The notes below the pieces were generated by a model. That model made no database searches. It was not told the DNA's origin and worked only from the letters and a program-made list of their open reading frames with translations. The position numbers and the translations under genes are program-made. This document shows, piece after piece, positions 1 to 8,600 of a stretch of 38,975 nt of DNA (the first letter of the stretch is position 1; each line of letters opens with the position of its first letter). The stretch comes from Candidatus Poribacteria bacterium (GTDB lineage: Bacteria; Poribacteria; WGA-4E; PCPOR2b), in assembly GCA_022826645.1 (NCBI GenBank), contig JAJDUM010000008.1:1-38975 (forward strand), given 5' to 3'.

Positions 1-732
1 ATTGTCTTTACGAAGAAATCCTGCGAATAGAAGTTCATCAATGCCACTTGGAAGCGGTGCAGTCCCTATATAGGACATAACAGGATCGCCGCCGATAGCG
101 ACAGCAACCGGCATCCGTTCTCCTGCCTCACGGTATTCGCGGTGGTGTCCGGCACCGTCATGATGGATCTGCCAGTGCATCGCCAGTGTGCGTTCATCGA
201 GTTTCTGCAGCCGATATGTGCCGACATTGCGTTGACCGGTTTTCAGGCTATGTGTAAAAACCTGTGGCAGGGTAATATATTTGTCTGCATCGAGGGGCCA
301 ACATTTGATGAGCGGGATGTGGTCTAACGAAATCTTTTCATCAGTCAAAACCACCTCCTGACATGCACCGCGCTTGACCGTTTTTGGCGGGAATTTTGTC
401 AGTTTGCTCAGAATGCCGAGGAGTTTTACCTTGTCGAGCAGCGACTCTGGGGGACCGAGCTGAATCATGTCTTCAATCTCATCAGCTATTTCATTCATAT
501 TTTCAACACCGAGTGCCATTGCCATTCGCTTGTAGGAACCAAACGTGTTGATCAGCAGCGGCATATCGCTGCCCTCAACTTTTTCGAACAGCAGTGCTGG
601 TCCTTCGGCTTTACTCACCCGATCTGTGATCTGTGTAATCTCAAGATCCGGTGAGACTTCGGCTTTGATTCGCTTTAGTTCGCCCGCTTTGTCTAACGCC
701 TTTACAAAATCTGTCAGACTGGAATATGCCAT
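1..732 (-). CDS. ubiD: UbiD-family prenylated-FMN decarboxylase, 3' part cut by window edge
   Basis: The first 244 residues of a UbiD-family (de)carboxylase are visible; the gene runs off the window at base 1. Family members decarboxylate aromatic or alpha,beta-unsaturated acids with prenylated FMN, as in ubiquinone or menaquinone synthesis. The diagnostic block NVGTYRLQ (residues 169-176), followed by MHWQIHHDGAGHH, matches the cofactor/metal-binding stretch of E. coli UbiD. The catalytic Glu region lies beyond the edge. The start at 732 is preceded by AAGGTG four bases upstream. It lies 84 bp downstream of the amidohydrolase gene on the same strand, so they are probably co-transcribed. The family call is solid; the substrate cannot be told, since UbiD paralogues act on many acids. 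Confidence 0.88.
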   Translation of the reverse strand, partial: MAYSSLTDFVKALDKAGELKRIKAEVSPDLEITQITDRVSKAEGPALLFEKVEGSDMPLLINTFGSYKRMAMALGVENMNEIADEIEDMIQLGPPESLLDKVKLLGILSKLTKFPPKTVKRGACQEVVLTDEKISLDHIPLIKCWPLDADKYITLPQVFTHSLKTGQRNVGTYRLQKLDERTLAMHWQIHHDGAGHHREYREAGERMPVAVAIGGDPVMSYIGTAPLPSGIDELLFAGFLRKDN

Positions 733-816
733 TTTTCACCTTGCGTAATGAACGTTGGGGTGGGAAGGTTTTTCCTATTCTTCCCAGCTGATTTCGGGAT
801 GTGTGGATGAAGGCCG

Positions 817-1965
817 TTATCCCTTGCGCCCTTGACGATATACCTGCCCGCCTTTTACAACGGTAACCGGTACAAAGTTATGTCTGCCGATACGGGTTTC
901 ACCACGTGAATCCGCCAATTGGAATTCGCCTTCTCGCAGTTCGGAGATGACCGCGTCTCCCCAAGCGCCGGGTGCCAATGTGCCGATTCTGTCGGACATC
1001 AGGATTACCTCTGCCGGAACCGAAGTAACTTTTGCGATGGCATCGTCAAGCGGCATACCGAGATTGAGGAATTTTGTCACAACATTCGCCAAGTCATAGA
1101 CGGGACCGTTGACGTTGTAAATGTGCAGATCTGATGAGATCGTTTGTGGCGCAACACCTTGATTCATCGCGGTTTCAACGGTATCCCACGAGAAAGAACC
1201 GGCGCCATGTCCCACATCAAAAACAACGCCACGCTCCATTGCCTCATGCACCGACTTACGCACCTTCCCATCGTCGTCCAAGATACCACATTTACTCCCG
1301 TGAAAGCAGTGAGTCAGGATATCTCGCTCACCCATAACTGCCAAGATATCATCTATCGAATCACACCAAGCATCTTGTGGGTGCACCATGATGGGCAGCC
1401 CAGCTGCATCCGCCGCTTCACGTGCATGGTGCAGCGGAATCATCCCTGACCGCTCGCTGACGATGCTGTGCTTTGTTAATCGCACCTTCACCCCCAGAAT
1501 AATGTCACGGTGTTTTTCGATCATTGCACAGGCTTTGTCCACATCGGCATACTCAGGGATCTCGAACTCACCAATTTCTTGGGTCAGCATCCCCTGCGAC
1601 GAGATATTGATTTGCGCCAAGATGCGCGTTTCACTTACATCTATTACGTACTTGCGAAAGCCGGGAAAAATATCGGCCCCTGCTGAACCAGCATCAACAA
1701 CCGTTGTTGCCCCTTTTGCCAAGCAGGTCGGGTCCGGTTCTATACCAAAGTGACTGACCCCATAGAACACATGAACGTGCAGATCAATCATGCCTGGTGT
1801 TACGAGGCAGCCACTGGCATCCAATACCTCAAGTGCGTCCGTCTTTGAGAGATCGTCCCCAACTTCGGTGACAACGCCATTTGAAAATGCGATATCTTTA
1901 TTTTCGTGAATATTCTGTGCAGGATCAATCAGTGTCCCGCCTTTGATTAGTAGATCGTGAGCCAT
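817..1965 (-). CDS. amidohydrolase/deacetylase family metallohydrolase (cog3964 type)
   Basis: A complete 382-residue amidohydrolase-superfamily enzyme. The metal ligands are all readable: HVH (H63, H65), a candidate carboxylated lysine K160 in GVKVRL, H195 in MVHP, H219 (with H222) in THCFHG, and D279 in SSDLH. The overall pattern fits cog3964 (EF_0837/Atu3266-like) rather than dihydroorotase; characterised members of that group hydrolyse N-acetyl or O-acetyl esters such as acetyl-R-mandelate. This is family knowledge, and the substrate here is unproven. It is cytosolic, with no signal peptide. A GGAGG seven bases before the ATG supports the start. It lies 45 bp downstream of the LRR gene and 84 bp upstream of ubiD on the same strand. 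A link between this hydrolase and the decarboxylase in aromatic acid metabolism is plausible but inferred. Confidence 0.88.
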   Translation of the reverse strand: MAHDLLIKGGTLIDPAQNIHENKDIAFSNGVVTEVGDDLSKTDALEVLDASGCLVTPGMIDLHVHVFYGVSHFGIEPDPTCLAKGATTVVDAGSAGADIFPGFRKYVIDVSETRILAQINISSQGMLTQEIGEFEIPEYADVDKACAMIEKHRDIILGVKVRLTKHSIVSERSGMIPLHHAREAADAAGLPIMVHPQDAWCDSIDDILAVMGERDILTHCFHGSKCGILDDDGKVRKSVHEAMERGVVFDVGHGAGSFSWDTVETAMNQGVAPQTISSDLHIYNVNGPVYDLANVVTKFLNLGMPLDDAIAKVTSVPAEVILMSDRIGTLAPGAWGDAVISELREGEFQLADSRGETRIGRHNFVPVTVVKGGQVYRQGRKG

Positions 1966-2010
1966 GTTGTAACCTCCAAACCATTTTCAACAGTTTAATA
2001 TCACGTTAGG

Positions 2011-3300
2011 CTAAACCATAAAAAGATGGACACCCCGTGCTCTTAGTACATGAATATGATATTTGATAGAGTCTTCGTTCAAGGGATTGGGTGCTAGGGA
2101 AACGATAGCACCTTGTCCAAGCCCCGGGTTATTGACCAAAGGAAGAATATCGTGAATTTGATTTCCACTCAGGTGGAGTTCATATAAACCTACCAGTTTT
2201 GTGAGCGGGCTTACATTGTTAATCCGATTTTTTGCGATATAAAACCATCTCAGATTTTTTAGTCCAGCGAGAGGGGTTATATCGTGGATTTGGTTTTCCG
2301 TTAGCTCAAGCCGTTCGAGGTTTGCCAATTCTGCAAGTGGACGAATGTCGTCGATCTGATTTTTATTCAGATTAAGCCGAAACAGCTTTTTTAGTCCGGC
2401 AAGCGGATTCACATCGCGAATTTGATTTCCTTCCAGGTACAGTCTCTCTAAATTTTCTAACTTTACAATGGAGCTTATGTCGCGGATCTGATTCTCACCC
2501 AGATAAAGCGATTTGAGGTGTTCTAACCCTCCTAATGGCTGAATATCGCGAATCTGATTCTTCGGTAGGTCCAGACTTTGCAAGTTGGTCAACCTTGCCA
2601 GCGGACGTATATCGCGAATCTGATTATTATTTAGATAAAGTCGTTCCAGATTTATCAATCCAGCGAGCGCCTGAGTATCACGGAGTTGGTTATTGTTCAA
2701 GTCGAGTCGTTCCAGACTTATCAATCCGGCAAGCGCCTGAATATTACGAATCTGATTATTGTTCAAGTCGAGCCATCGCAGGTTCTCTAGCTTCGCGAGT
2801 GGACTAATATCACTGACTTGATTGTTGCCAAGATCAAGCCACTGCAGGTTCGTTAACTTTGTGACTGGGCGAATATCTGTGACTTTTATGCCGATCAGGC
2901 TAAGATGCACCAGATCTTTACAATGTTCCAATCCAGACAGATTGGTGATTTCTGTGTGTATCGCCGAGAGATGTGTAAGTGTCGCTAAGTCGGTATCAGT
3001 AAGTGGATCGGAAGGAATACCTAACTCGGTTCGAAGCACATCTTCCAGGTTTGTATCAGGGACATTCACTACTACACTGACTGCACTGGGACTCAAAGCC
3101 GCTTGTGAGCCAAATATAAAAATCAATAAGAACGCACGGAGTACAGACATTTCATCTGGGTTATTTCGGAAGTAGAAGCGGTATGAAACCACACGCAACA
3201 TGTCAAGCAGATAAGATATTATACCCCAACTCAGGTTTGAAAACAAACCTTTGGATTTAGACGTGGGGTATTGGTTAGATGAGAAATCATAATTGACCAT
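2011..3300 (-). CDS. secreted leucine-rich repeat protein (SDS22/internalin-like)
   Basis: A 429-residue protein that is mostly a solenoid of about 13 LRRs of 22 residues with the consensus LxxLxLxxNQIxDIxPLAGLxN. An N-terminal cap holds the NVPDTNLEDVLRTELG motif (about residues 78-93), typical of LRR proteins in Poribacteria-like genomes. The C-terminus (NPLNEDSIKYHIHVLRARGV) looks like a capping helix. The start is uncertain: the ATG at 3300 has GGAG very close upstream, but an internal Met at residue 51 (base 3150) begins a textbook signal peptide (MSVLRAFLLIFIFGSQA) and may be the real start. With the upstream start the protein would carry a 50-residue arm before its membrane segment. 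The role is probably extracellular or periplasmic protein binding; the ligand is unknown. First gene of a probable unit with the amidohydrolase and ubiD. Confidence 0.85.
   Translation of the reverse strand: MVNYDFSSNQYPTSKSKGLFSNLSWGIISYLLDMLRVVSYRFYFRNNPDEMSVLRAFLLIFIFGSQAALSPSAVSVVVNVPDTNLEDVLRTELGIPSDPLTDTDLATLTHLSAIHTEITNLSGLEHCKDLVHLSLIGIKVTDIRPVTKLTNLQWLDLGNNQVSDISPLAKLENLRWLDLNNNQIRNIQALAGLISLERLDLNNNQLRDTQALAGLINLERLYLNNNQIRDIRPLARLTNLQSLDLPKNQIRDIQPLGGLEHLKSLYLGENQIRDISSIVKLENLERLYLEGNQIRDVNPLAGLKKLFRLNLNKNQIDDIRPLAELANLERLELTENQIHDITPLAGLKNLRWFYIAKNRINNVSPLTKLVGLYELHLSGNQIHDILPLVNNPGLGQGAIVSLAPNPLNEDSIKYHIHVLRARGVHLFMV
2145..2955 (-). repeat. 66-bp tandem coding repeats of the LRR gene
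   Basis: The DNA repeats every 66 bp (22 codons). The complement of the NQIRDI segment (cgaatctgatt and close variants) recurs at about 2409, 2487, 2551, 2616 and 2750. Adjacent units such as those around 2660 and 2728 are nearly identical, so units have been copied or converted recently. Confidence 0.8.
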
Positions 3301-3307
3301 TTCTCCG

Positions 3308-3336
3308 TTGCAAGGTTATGTGATGTGTGCTATAAT
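3308..3336 (+). promoter_or_regulatory. sigma-70-like promoter with extended -10 for the PPase-like/mtnA unit
   Basis: TTGCAA (3308-3313), a 17-bp spacer and TATAAT (3331-3336), preceded by TGC as an extended -10. Transcription would start near 3343, giving a leader of about 255 nt. The -10 reads nearly the same on the other strand (TATTAT), so a divergent start for the LRR gene may overlap it. Confidence 0.65.
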
Positions 3337-3342
3337 AGGCAA

Positions 3343-3598
3343 AGCATTGGTTTTTCAAAACACAGTTGCTTGAATTGTCTTGATATAAACACTACCGCAT
3401 TCCCAAGATTGAATTAATGAATTACACTACAATTTGTCCTGTTCTATAGACGGTGAGGGTAGGATCGTTCATTCCTGTCCTCTGAGTTATGGAGGGCCTG
3501 CATTACCTCCTTTGAATTCCTGGTCTTAAGGTTAGCGGATGCCGCTAACCACTCCCCATTTTTCCTTGTGGGGATACGCTCAAAGGAAGGGAACAAGA
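3343..3598 (+). other. long structured leader upstream of the PPase-like gene
   Basis: About 255 nt without a convincing gene. It holds a run of potential hairpins: GGAGG (3491-3495) with CCTCC (3506-3510); a perfect 9-bp stem GGTTAGCGG/CCGCTAACC with loop ATG (3530-3550); and CCCCA/TGGGG (3554-3558 with 3569-3573), just before the ribosome site AAGGAAGGG. It matches no riboswitch class I can recognise. No U-run follows the stems, so a simple terminator is not indicated. Confidence 0.4.
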
Positions 3599-4246
3599 AT
3601 GAACTTTCGGGATATTTCTCTGGGACGCCATGCACCCTCAATTATAAATGTTGTTATCGAGGCACCGAAGGGGAGTAGGAAGAAATATAGATACCACGCA
3701 AAAAGCCGAAAATTTCGATTGGCATACGAATTTAGCATGCCAGTACCAACAGAATACGGTTGGATTCCACAAACAGTTGCTGAAGATGGGCACTTCTTGA
3801 ATGCAATGGTAATTGCTACTAACGCGAGCCACCCCGGTTACATTTGCGAAGCGCGACCCATCGGTGTACTAAAACGTAAAGACAGAGACCATCACGTGAT
3901 CTGTGTGATGTTGGGCGATGAACGTTACACTTCGGTCAAGGACATTTCGGATTTAGATGTTAACTTACTGAAAAAAATCGTCCAGTTTTTTGAACCCTAT
4001 TTTGAACTATCCGGTTGGTTAAATAATGCCGAGACGGTCAAAGTAATCAAAAAAGCACACGAGGTATATATGGCTGACCCGAAGTCCCGAAACCCCGAAG
4101 CGGAAACAGACAGCGATTCTGGAGACGCAGAAGAGACCGAAGACTTCGACACAGACCTTGAGGAAACGAACGTGCCAGAAGAGGACACTGAACAGGCAGA
4201 CCGTGACGACCAAGGAGAGGCGGGAGATGCCAATTCCGACAATTGA
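3599..4246 (+). CDS. family-I inorganic pyrophosphatase homologue, probably inactive, with acidic tail
   Basis: A 215-residue protein. Residues 1-158 follow soluble family-I pyrophosphatase throughout: VVIEAPKGSRKKY, TEYGWIP, RPIGVLK, VKDISDL, FFEPY. The signature DGDPxD is replaced by DGHFLN (residues 63-68), removing two metal-binding aspartates. Aligned by eye to E. coli Ppa, the positions of E31, R43, K104 and K142 also appear changed (to R, E, H and F). Pyrophosphate hydrolysis is therefore unlikely; a binding or regulatory role is inferred. Residues 160-215 form a Glu/Asp-rich, probably disordered tail. The start at 3599 follows AAGGAAGGG; an in-frame ATG at 3539 lies in a leader hairpin and is less likely. 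It overlaps mtnA by 20 bp, which suggests translational coupling. Confidence 0.82.
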   Translation: MNFRDISLGRHAPSIINVVIEAPKGSRKKYRYHAKSRKFRLAYEFSMPVPTEYGWIPQTVAEDGHFLNAMVIATNASHPGYICEARPIGVLKRKDRDHHVICVMLGDERYTSVKDISDLDVNLLKKIVQFFEPYFELSGWLNNAETVKVIKKAHEVYMADPKSRNPEAETDSDSGDAEETEDFDTDLEETNVPEEDTEQADRDDQGEAGDANSDN

Positions 4247-5459
4247 ATGGGTTGATGGTAGAGTCCACTTGATCGATCAAACCCTGCTCCCGAACGAATT
4301 CAAGCAAATTTATTGTGACGATGTCGAAAGTGTTTGGGAGGCGATTAAATCTCTCCGAGTTCGTGGGGCACCTGCCATCGGGATTGCGGGTGCGTTGGGG
4401 GCAGTGCTTGGGATCTGGAAGTCGAAGGCGGTCAGCTACCCCGATTTTGCGGTCGAGCTCAAAACGATAACGGATTATCTAGCAACCTCGCGCCCAACAG
4501 CAGTGAATCTCTTTTGGGCGCTGGAGCGCATTGAGCAAACAGCAGAAAAGCACAAAGACCTTGAGATTTCGCAGCTCAAAGGTGTTCTGCTTGACGAGGC
4601 ACAGCGCATCATTGAGGAAGATCGGGAAAAATGTCGGGCTATCGGTCAACACGGATTAGACCTCATCCGTAACGGTGACAGCATCTTGACGCATTGTAAT
4701 GCGGGGGGACTTGCAACCTCTGATTACGGCACCGCACTCGCAGTTATGTTCTCCGCACACGAGTCAGGCAAGAACATCACGGTTTTCGCCGATGAGACCC
4801 GCCCACTGCTGCAAGGCGCACGATTGACAGCGTGGGAACTCATGCAAGCGGGGATTGATGTGACCCTGATTTGTGATAACATGGCAGCACAGGTCATGAA
4901 GGAAGGAAAGATCCAGTGCGTTATTGTTGGGGCCGATCGTATTGCTGCAAACGGCGACACCGCCAATAAGATTGGAACATACAACGTTGCAATATTGGCA
5001 AAAGCACACGACATCCCTTTCTATGTTGCCGCGCCAACTTCGACCCTTGACCTCTCCCTAAGAACAGGCGATCTAATTCCGATTGAGCAGCGCGCCGCCG
5101 AAGAAGTAACGGAAGGCTTCGGTAACAGAACCGCACCCGAAGGGGTCAAAGTCTACAGTCCCGCGTTTGATGTCACCCCCGCCCACCTCATCACCGCAAT
5201 CATCACAGAGAAAGGCATCGCCCACCCTCCCTTTGAGGAGAGTCTTTCCTGCCAGGACAACCTGTGCGTTGCCATCGTCGAGTACCATCGCATTTACAAG
5301 AAGATCATCATGCACATTCTGCGAAAAACGTTTGCTAATACTTCCGGGCATTTCTGCACCAATTTCTGGTGTAATTACACGTTGACCAAATCCTACTTGA
5401 ATCATTCTGAACTTTCCTCTGATTTTAACGTCAATAACTTAGGCATTTACGTTTTGTGA
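4227..5459 (+). CDS. mtnA: S-methyl-5-thioribose-1-phosphate isomerase with an aberrant C-terminal extension
   Basis: MtnA converts methylthioribose-1-phosphate to methylthioribulose-1-phosphate in methionine salvage. Hallmarks are RVRGAPAIGIAGALG (residues 44-58), LTHCNAG with catalytic C157, ADETRPLLQGARLTAWEL, and VGADRIAANGD with catalytic D237. The homologous part ends at L340 (FEESL, base 5246), within a few residues of the usual family length. About 70 further residues have no MtnA character and are the antisense of a truncated ceramidase-like gene. The core and catalytic residues are intact, so activity is likely if the tail is tolerated. The ATG at 4227 lies within the upstream gene, after AAGGAGAGGCGGGAG; an upstream in-frame start at 4158 would only add out-of-family residues. 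Confidence 0.93.
   Translation: MPIPTIEWVDGRVHLIDQTLLPNEFKQIYCDDVESVWEAIKSLRVRGAPAIGIAGALGAVLGIWKSKAVSYPDFAVELKTITDYLATSRPTAVNLFWALERIEQTAEKHKDLEISQLKGVLLDEAQRIIEEDREKCRAIGQHGLDLIRNGDSILTHCNAGGLATSDYGTALAVMFSAHESGKNITVFADETRPLLQGARLTAWELMQAGIDVTLICDNMAAQVMKEGKIQCVIVGADRIAANGDTANKIGTYNVAILAKAHDIPFYVAAPTSTLDLSLRTGDLIPIEQRAAEEVTEGFGNRTAPEGVKVYSPAFDVTPAHLITAIITEKGIAHPPFEESLSCQDNLCVAIVEYHRIYKKIIMHILRKTFANTSGHFCTNFWCNYTLTKSYLNHSELSSDFNVNNLGIYVL
5247..5405 (-). pseudogene. 5' remnant of a neutral/alkaline ceramidase-like gene
   Basis: On the minus strand an ATG at 5405 with the ribosome site GAGGAAAG opens a frame reading MIQVGFGQRVITPEIGAEMP, then VHDDLLVNAMVLDD and VVLAG. This is the N-terminal pattern of neutral/alkaline ceramidase-like proteins (GxGRxDITPxxG...HDDLxxRALVLDDG). 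After about 53 residues the similarity stops at base 5247, exactly where the mtnA homology from the other strand stops. The rest of the gene is absent. I infer a deletion that removed the ceramidase body together with the mtnA stop and joined the two genes tail to head-remnant. Confidence 0.6.
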
Positions 5460-5578
5460 ATTGAGTGAAAGCCGGCGTGATGATTATCTGTGGCTTAAAA
5501 TATGTTGAAGATACCAGGCACAGCGGGGTTTTATCCGGAAAATCACCGATAGATTTTATGAGGGCGATTGTGCTCCGC

Positions 5579-5607
5579 TTGAAGGCTTTATATGCTTGTG
5601 GTATAAT
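5579..5607 (+). promoter_or_regulatory. extended -10 promoter of the propeller operon
   Basis: TTGAAG (5579-5584), a 17-bp spacer and a perfect TATAAT (5602-5607) with TGG just before it, giving the TGN extension. Transcription would begin near 5614, 26 nt before the first ATG of the first propeller gene. No other comparable promoter is seen before 18107, so all four genes may depend on it. Confidence 0.68.
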
Positions 5608-5639
5608 TCCAAAATCGGTAGACATCGGACCATTCTATC

Positions 5640-8600
5640 ATGAATCTGAACGTATTTGGAGTGTTATTGAATAGATTTGACCAAAATCGGGAAGAACGTG
5701 TCCAGTTGCGGGAGCGTAGGCCCCGAATAATGACAGTCGGCGGGTGGTTCATTGTTATTCTATCATTCCCTATTAGCTGCATGTTTATCACACCTGACGA
5801 GACTCCGGAAGCGAACGATCCAGCTGCGACTTGGAAGTCAACTGAACTTTTGAGCGATCAGGTCAACGCTATCGCAGCAGATGCCCAACATATCTGGGTC
5901 GCAACCGACAAAGGGATCAACCGTTTCAACAAGCGCGAAAATTTGTGGATAAGTTACACAGTCGAAGATGGGCTGGCGAATAACAAAGTCTCTAGCGTGG
6001 CAGTAGATGGAAACACCATCTGGTTTGGAACGGAATCCGGCGTTTCAAAATATCAACCCAAAATCGATAAATGGACAACCTACACCCGCGACGATGGTCT
6101 GCCGAGCAATCGTGTCATGGCTATCGGTGTAGATGGGAACTACATCTGGTTCGGCACAGATAAAGGCTTGAGTCGATATAATAAAGCGATTGATGTTTGG
6201 GCACTTCGCACCACCGACGATGGTGGTCTGACCAGTAATGAGATCTCCGCTATCGCTGTCGAGGCTGAGTATGTCTGGTTTGCGACCGACAAAGGTGTAT
6301 CCAGATACGATAAGAAAATCGATTCATGGACACAGCTGACCAAAAGCGCTGGTTTAGCAGATGACAACGTCACAACTATCGCTATTGATGAGGATTTTAT
6401 CTGGTTCGGTACGCAAAACGCCGGCGTGAGTTTATACAGCACTACTGAGCAAACATTTGTAAAAACCTACACACGCACCGATCTGCTCGAAACGGATAAG
6501 ATTAACTACATATTGGTTGATGGTCTGTATGTCTGGATTGGTACCGCAAATGAGGGTGTTCAAAGATATATCAAACCGGTTGATACGTGGGTCCACTACA
6601 AGATAGAAGATGGGCTTCCATCGTCAAATATCACAGCGATGGCAGTTGATGGTCAGTATGTCTGGTTCGGTACTTACGAAGATGGGTTAGCACGGTTTGA
6701 TAAAATTCACGGGCTTTGGAATATCGTCAAGAAGGCGGACGGATTGGTGAGCGACAACATCAGATCGATTGTCGAACAGGACGGTGTCCTTTGGGTTGGC
6801 ACAGCGATGGGGCTCAGTCGATTTGACATGCAATCCGGGGAGTGGAAAACCTACACCAAAGCGCAGGGATTGACGACCAACTATATCACCCGCGTCGTCG
6901 CTGATGGTGGCGCCATTTGGGTTGGAACGTCCAAGGGGATAGGACGGTATCAGAACAATCAGTGGAAATTCTGGAACCGTCTACACGGACTGCCCAGCGA
7001 TTTTGTCCTTGATATAGCGGTGGTCGATCAAACGATTTGGGTCGGCACACGCCACGGACTTTGGCAATATAATCAAGAAAGCGATAAGTGGCGGACCTTT
7101 GAAGACCTGACAGGAATGCGAATAAATGCTATTGCCACTGATAATAACTCGCTTTGGTTCGGAACCGATCGAGGCCTAGCCGAACTCACCGACGGATATT
7201 TCACCTTCCACACATCACATCTTACCTCCCACGTCAACGCCATAGAAGTTGAAAATGACATACTCTGGGTTGGGACCCGAGACGGGCTTTCCGTGTTCAA
7301 TAAACAGGAGAGAAGATGGTATCATTTCACAGCGGAGGATGGGCTGCCGAATAGCAATGTAAGAACACTCGCTATCACCGAAGGTGCACTATGGGTGGGC
7401 ACACCGAGTGGCTTGGGTGTACTCCCTCGCAACCGATGGAGTCCCTCCACCATAAAATCGGAGGACTGGCGACTGTTCGACTTAACCCAACCGGGGGCGG
7501 TGATGGGGCATGAAAATGTCCGAGATATTTGTGTCGTGGATAATCAAGTTTGGCTGGGGACGATCGGTGGCTTAGGTGTATATTCTCAGCAGGATAACGC
7601 TTGGCGATCAATCCGTGCAAAAGAACGGACGGTTGTCCTGCGTCACCGCGGCATACAACATACAGAGCTGGATGGCGATTGGGTGTGGTTTTTGGCGTGG
7701 CAGAACACCTCCAACGGCGAAATCATTCGGTATGACAAGCGGACAGGAACTTGGACGCATTACATGAAAGAAGATGTGACAGAAAATCACCGAGGGGATT
7801 CACACCAGCCAGTCCGAGATTCAAGGCGTGTCGGTAAAAAGAATCTACACCCGTCCACTCCGAATGAAGAAACTCCATACATCGCTCAAATTGATTGGAT
7901 GGACGTAACTAATGACAGCGTATGGTTCGCCACGGACGGCGGAGTGCTCGCTTATTATAAAGAATCGGATACATGGCGACATTACACCACTAAGGATGGA
8001 CTGGCGGCGAATAAAACAACAACATTGATGGTTGACGGAAATGACGTATGGGTCGTTTTGAGGGATAATCGTATCTGTCGCTATCGACGGGATACTGATG
8101 AATGGGAAACCCATCAAGTGGTTTTTAAGGAAATCTCTCCTGATATGGAATCATACCGCACGCGTCTTGCAGCAGACAGACGCTATGTCTGGGCACCAGC
8201 ACAGAGGGAGGGCGTGGCACGTTATGATAAACAGAATGAAACGTGGAAGCGCTACACTTCAGCAGATGGTCTGCAGGATGATACCGTCGGCTTTGTTGTT
8301 GTGGATAACAATGACGTGTGGGCTTACGGCGGCTGGGGTGAGGGCTTGAGCAAGTACGACGTGAACACAGATAGTTGGGTCATCATTGATTCCAGTAAAG
8401 GATTAGTTGCTGACCAGATCCGGGAAGTTATCTCCGGGGTAGACTATATGTGGGTGTTGTATAACCAAAGTTGGTGGGAAGGAGACGACACCGTCCCTGC
8501 CAGCGGATTCCACAGAGCCAATCACACTTGGCAGGTGTTCCGAGGGCATCCAGAGAGTGTGGGAAACAATTTCAGGGATGTTCAAGAGACGACTGAATTC

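Noticed and set aside
2150..2950. 66-bp periodic DNA as a CRISPR-like array
   Set aside because: The period equals 22 codons and the translation is a regular LRR solenoid; there are no constant repeats with unique spacers.
3444..3641. Minus-strand open frame of 65 codons in the leader
   Set aside because: It lies across the hairpins and the start of the pyrophosphatase-like gene and shows no protein-like pattern; probably chance.
5465..5674. Plus-strand open frame of 69 codons between mtnA and the propeller genes
   Set aside because: It covers the promoter at 5579-5607 and runs into the first propeller gene in another frame; no family resemblance and no ribosome site.
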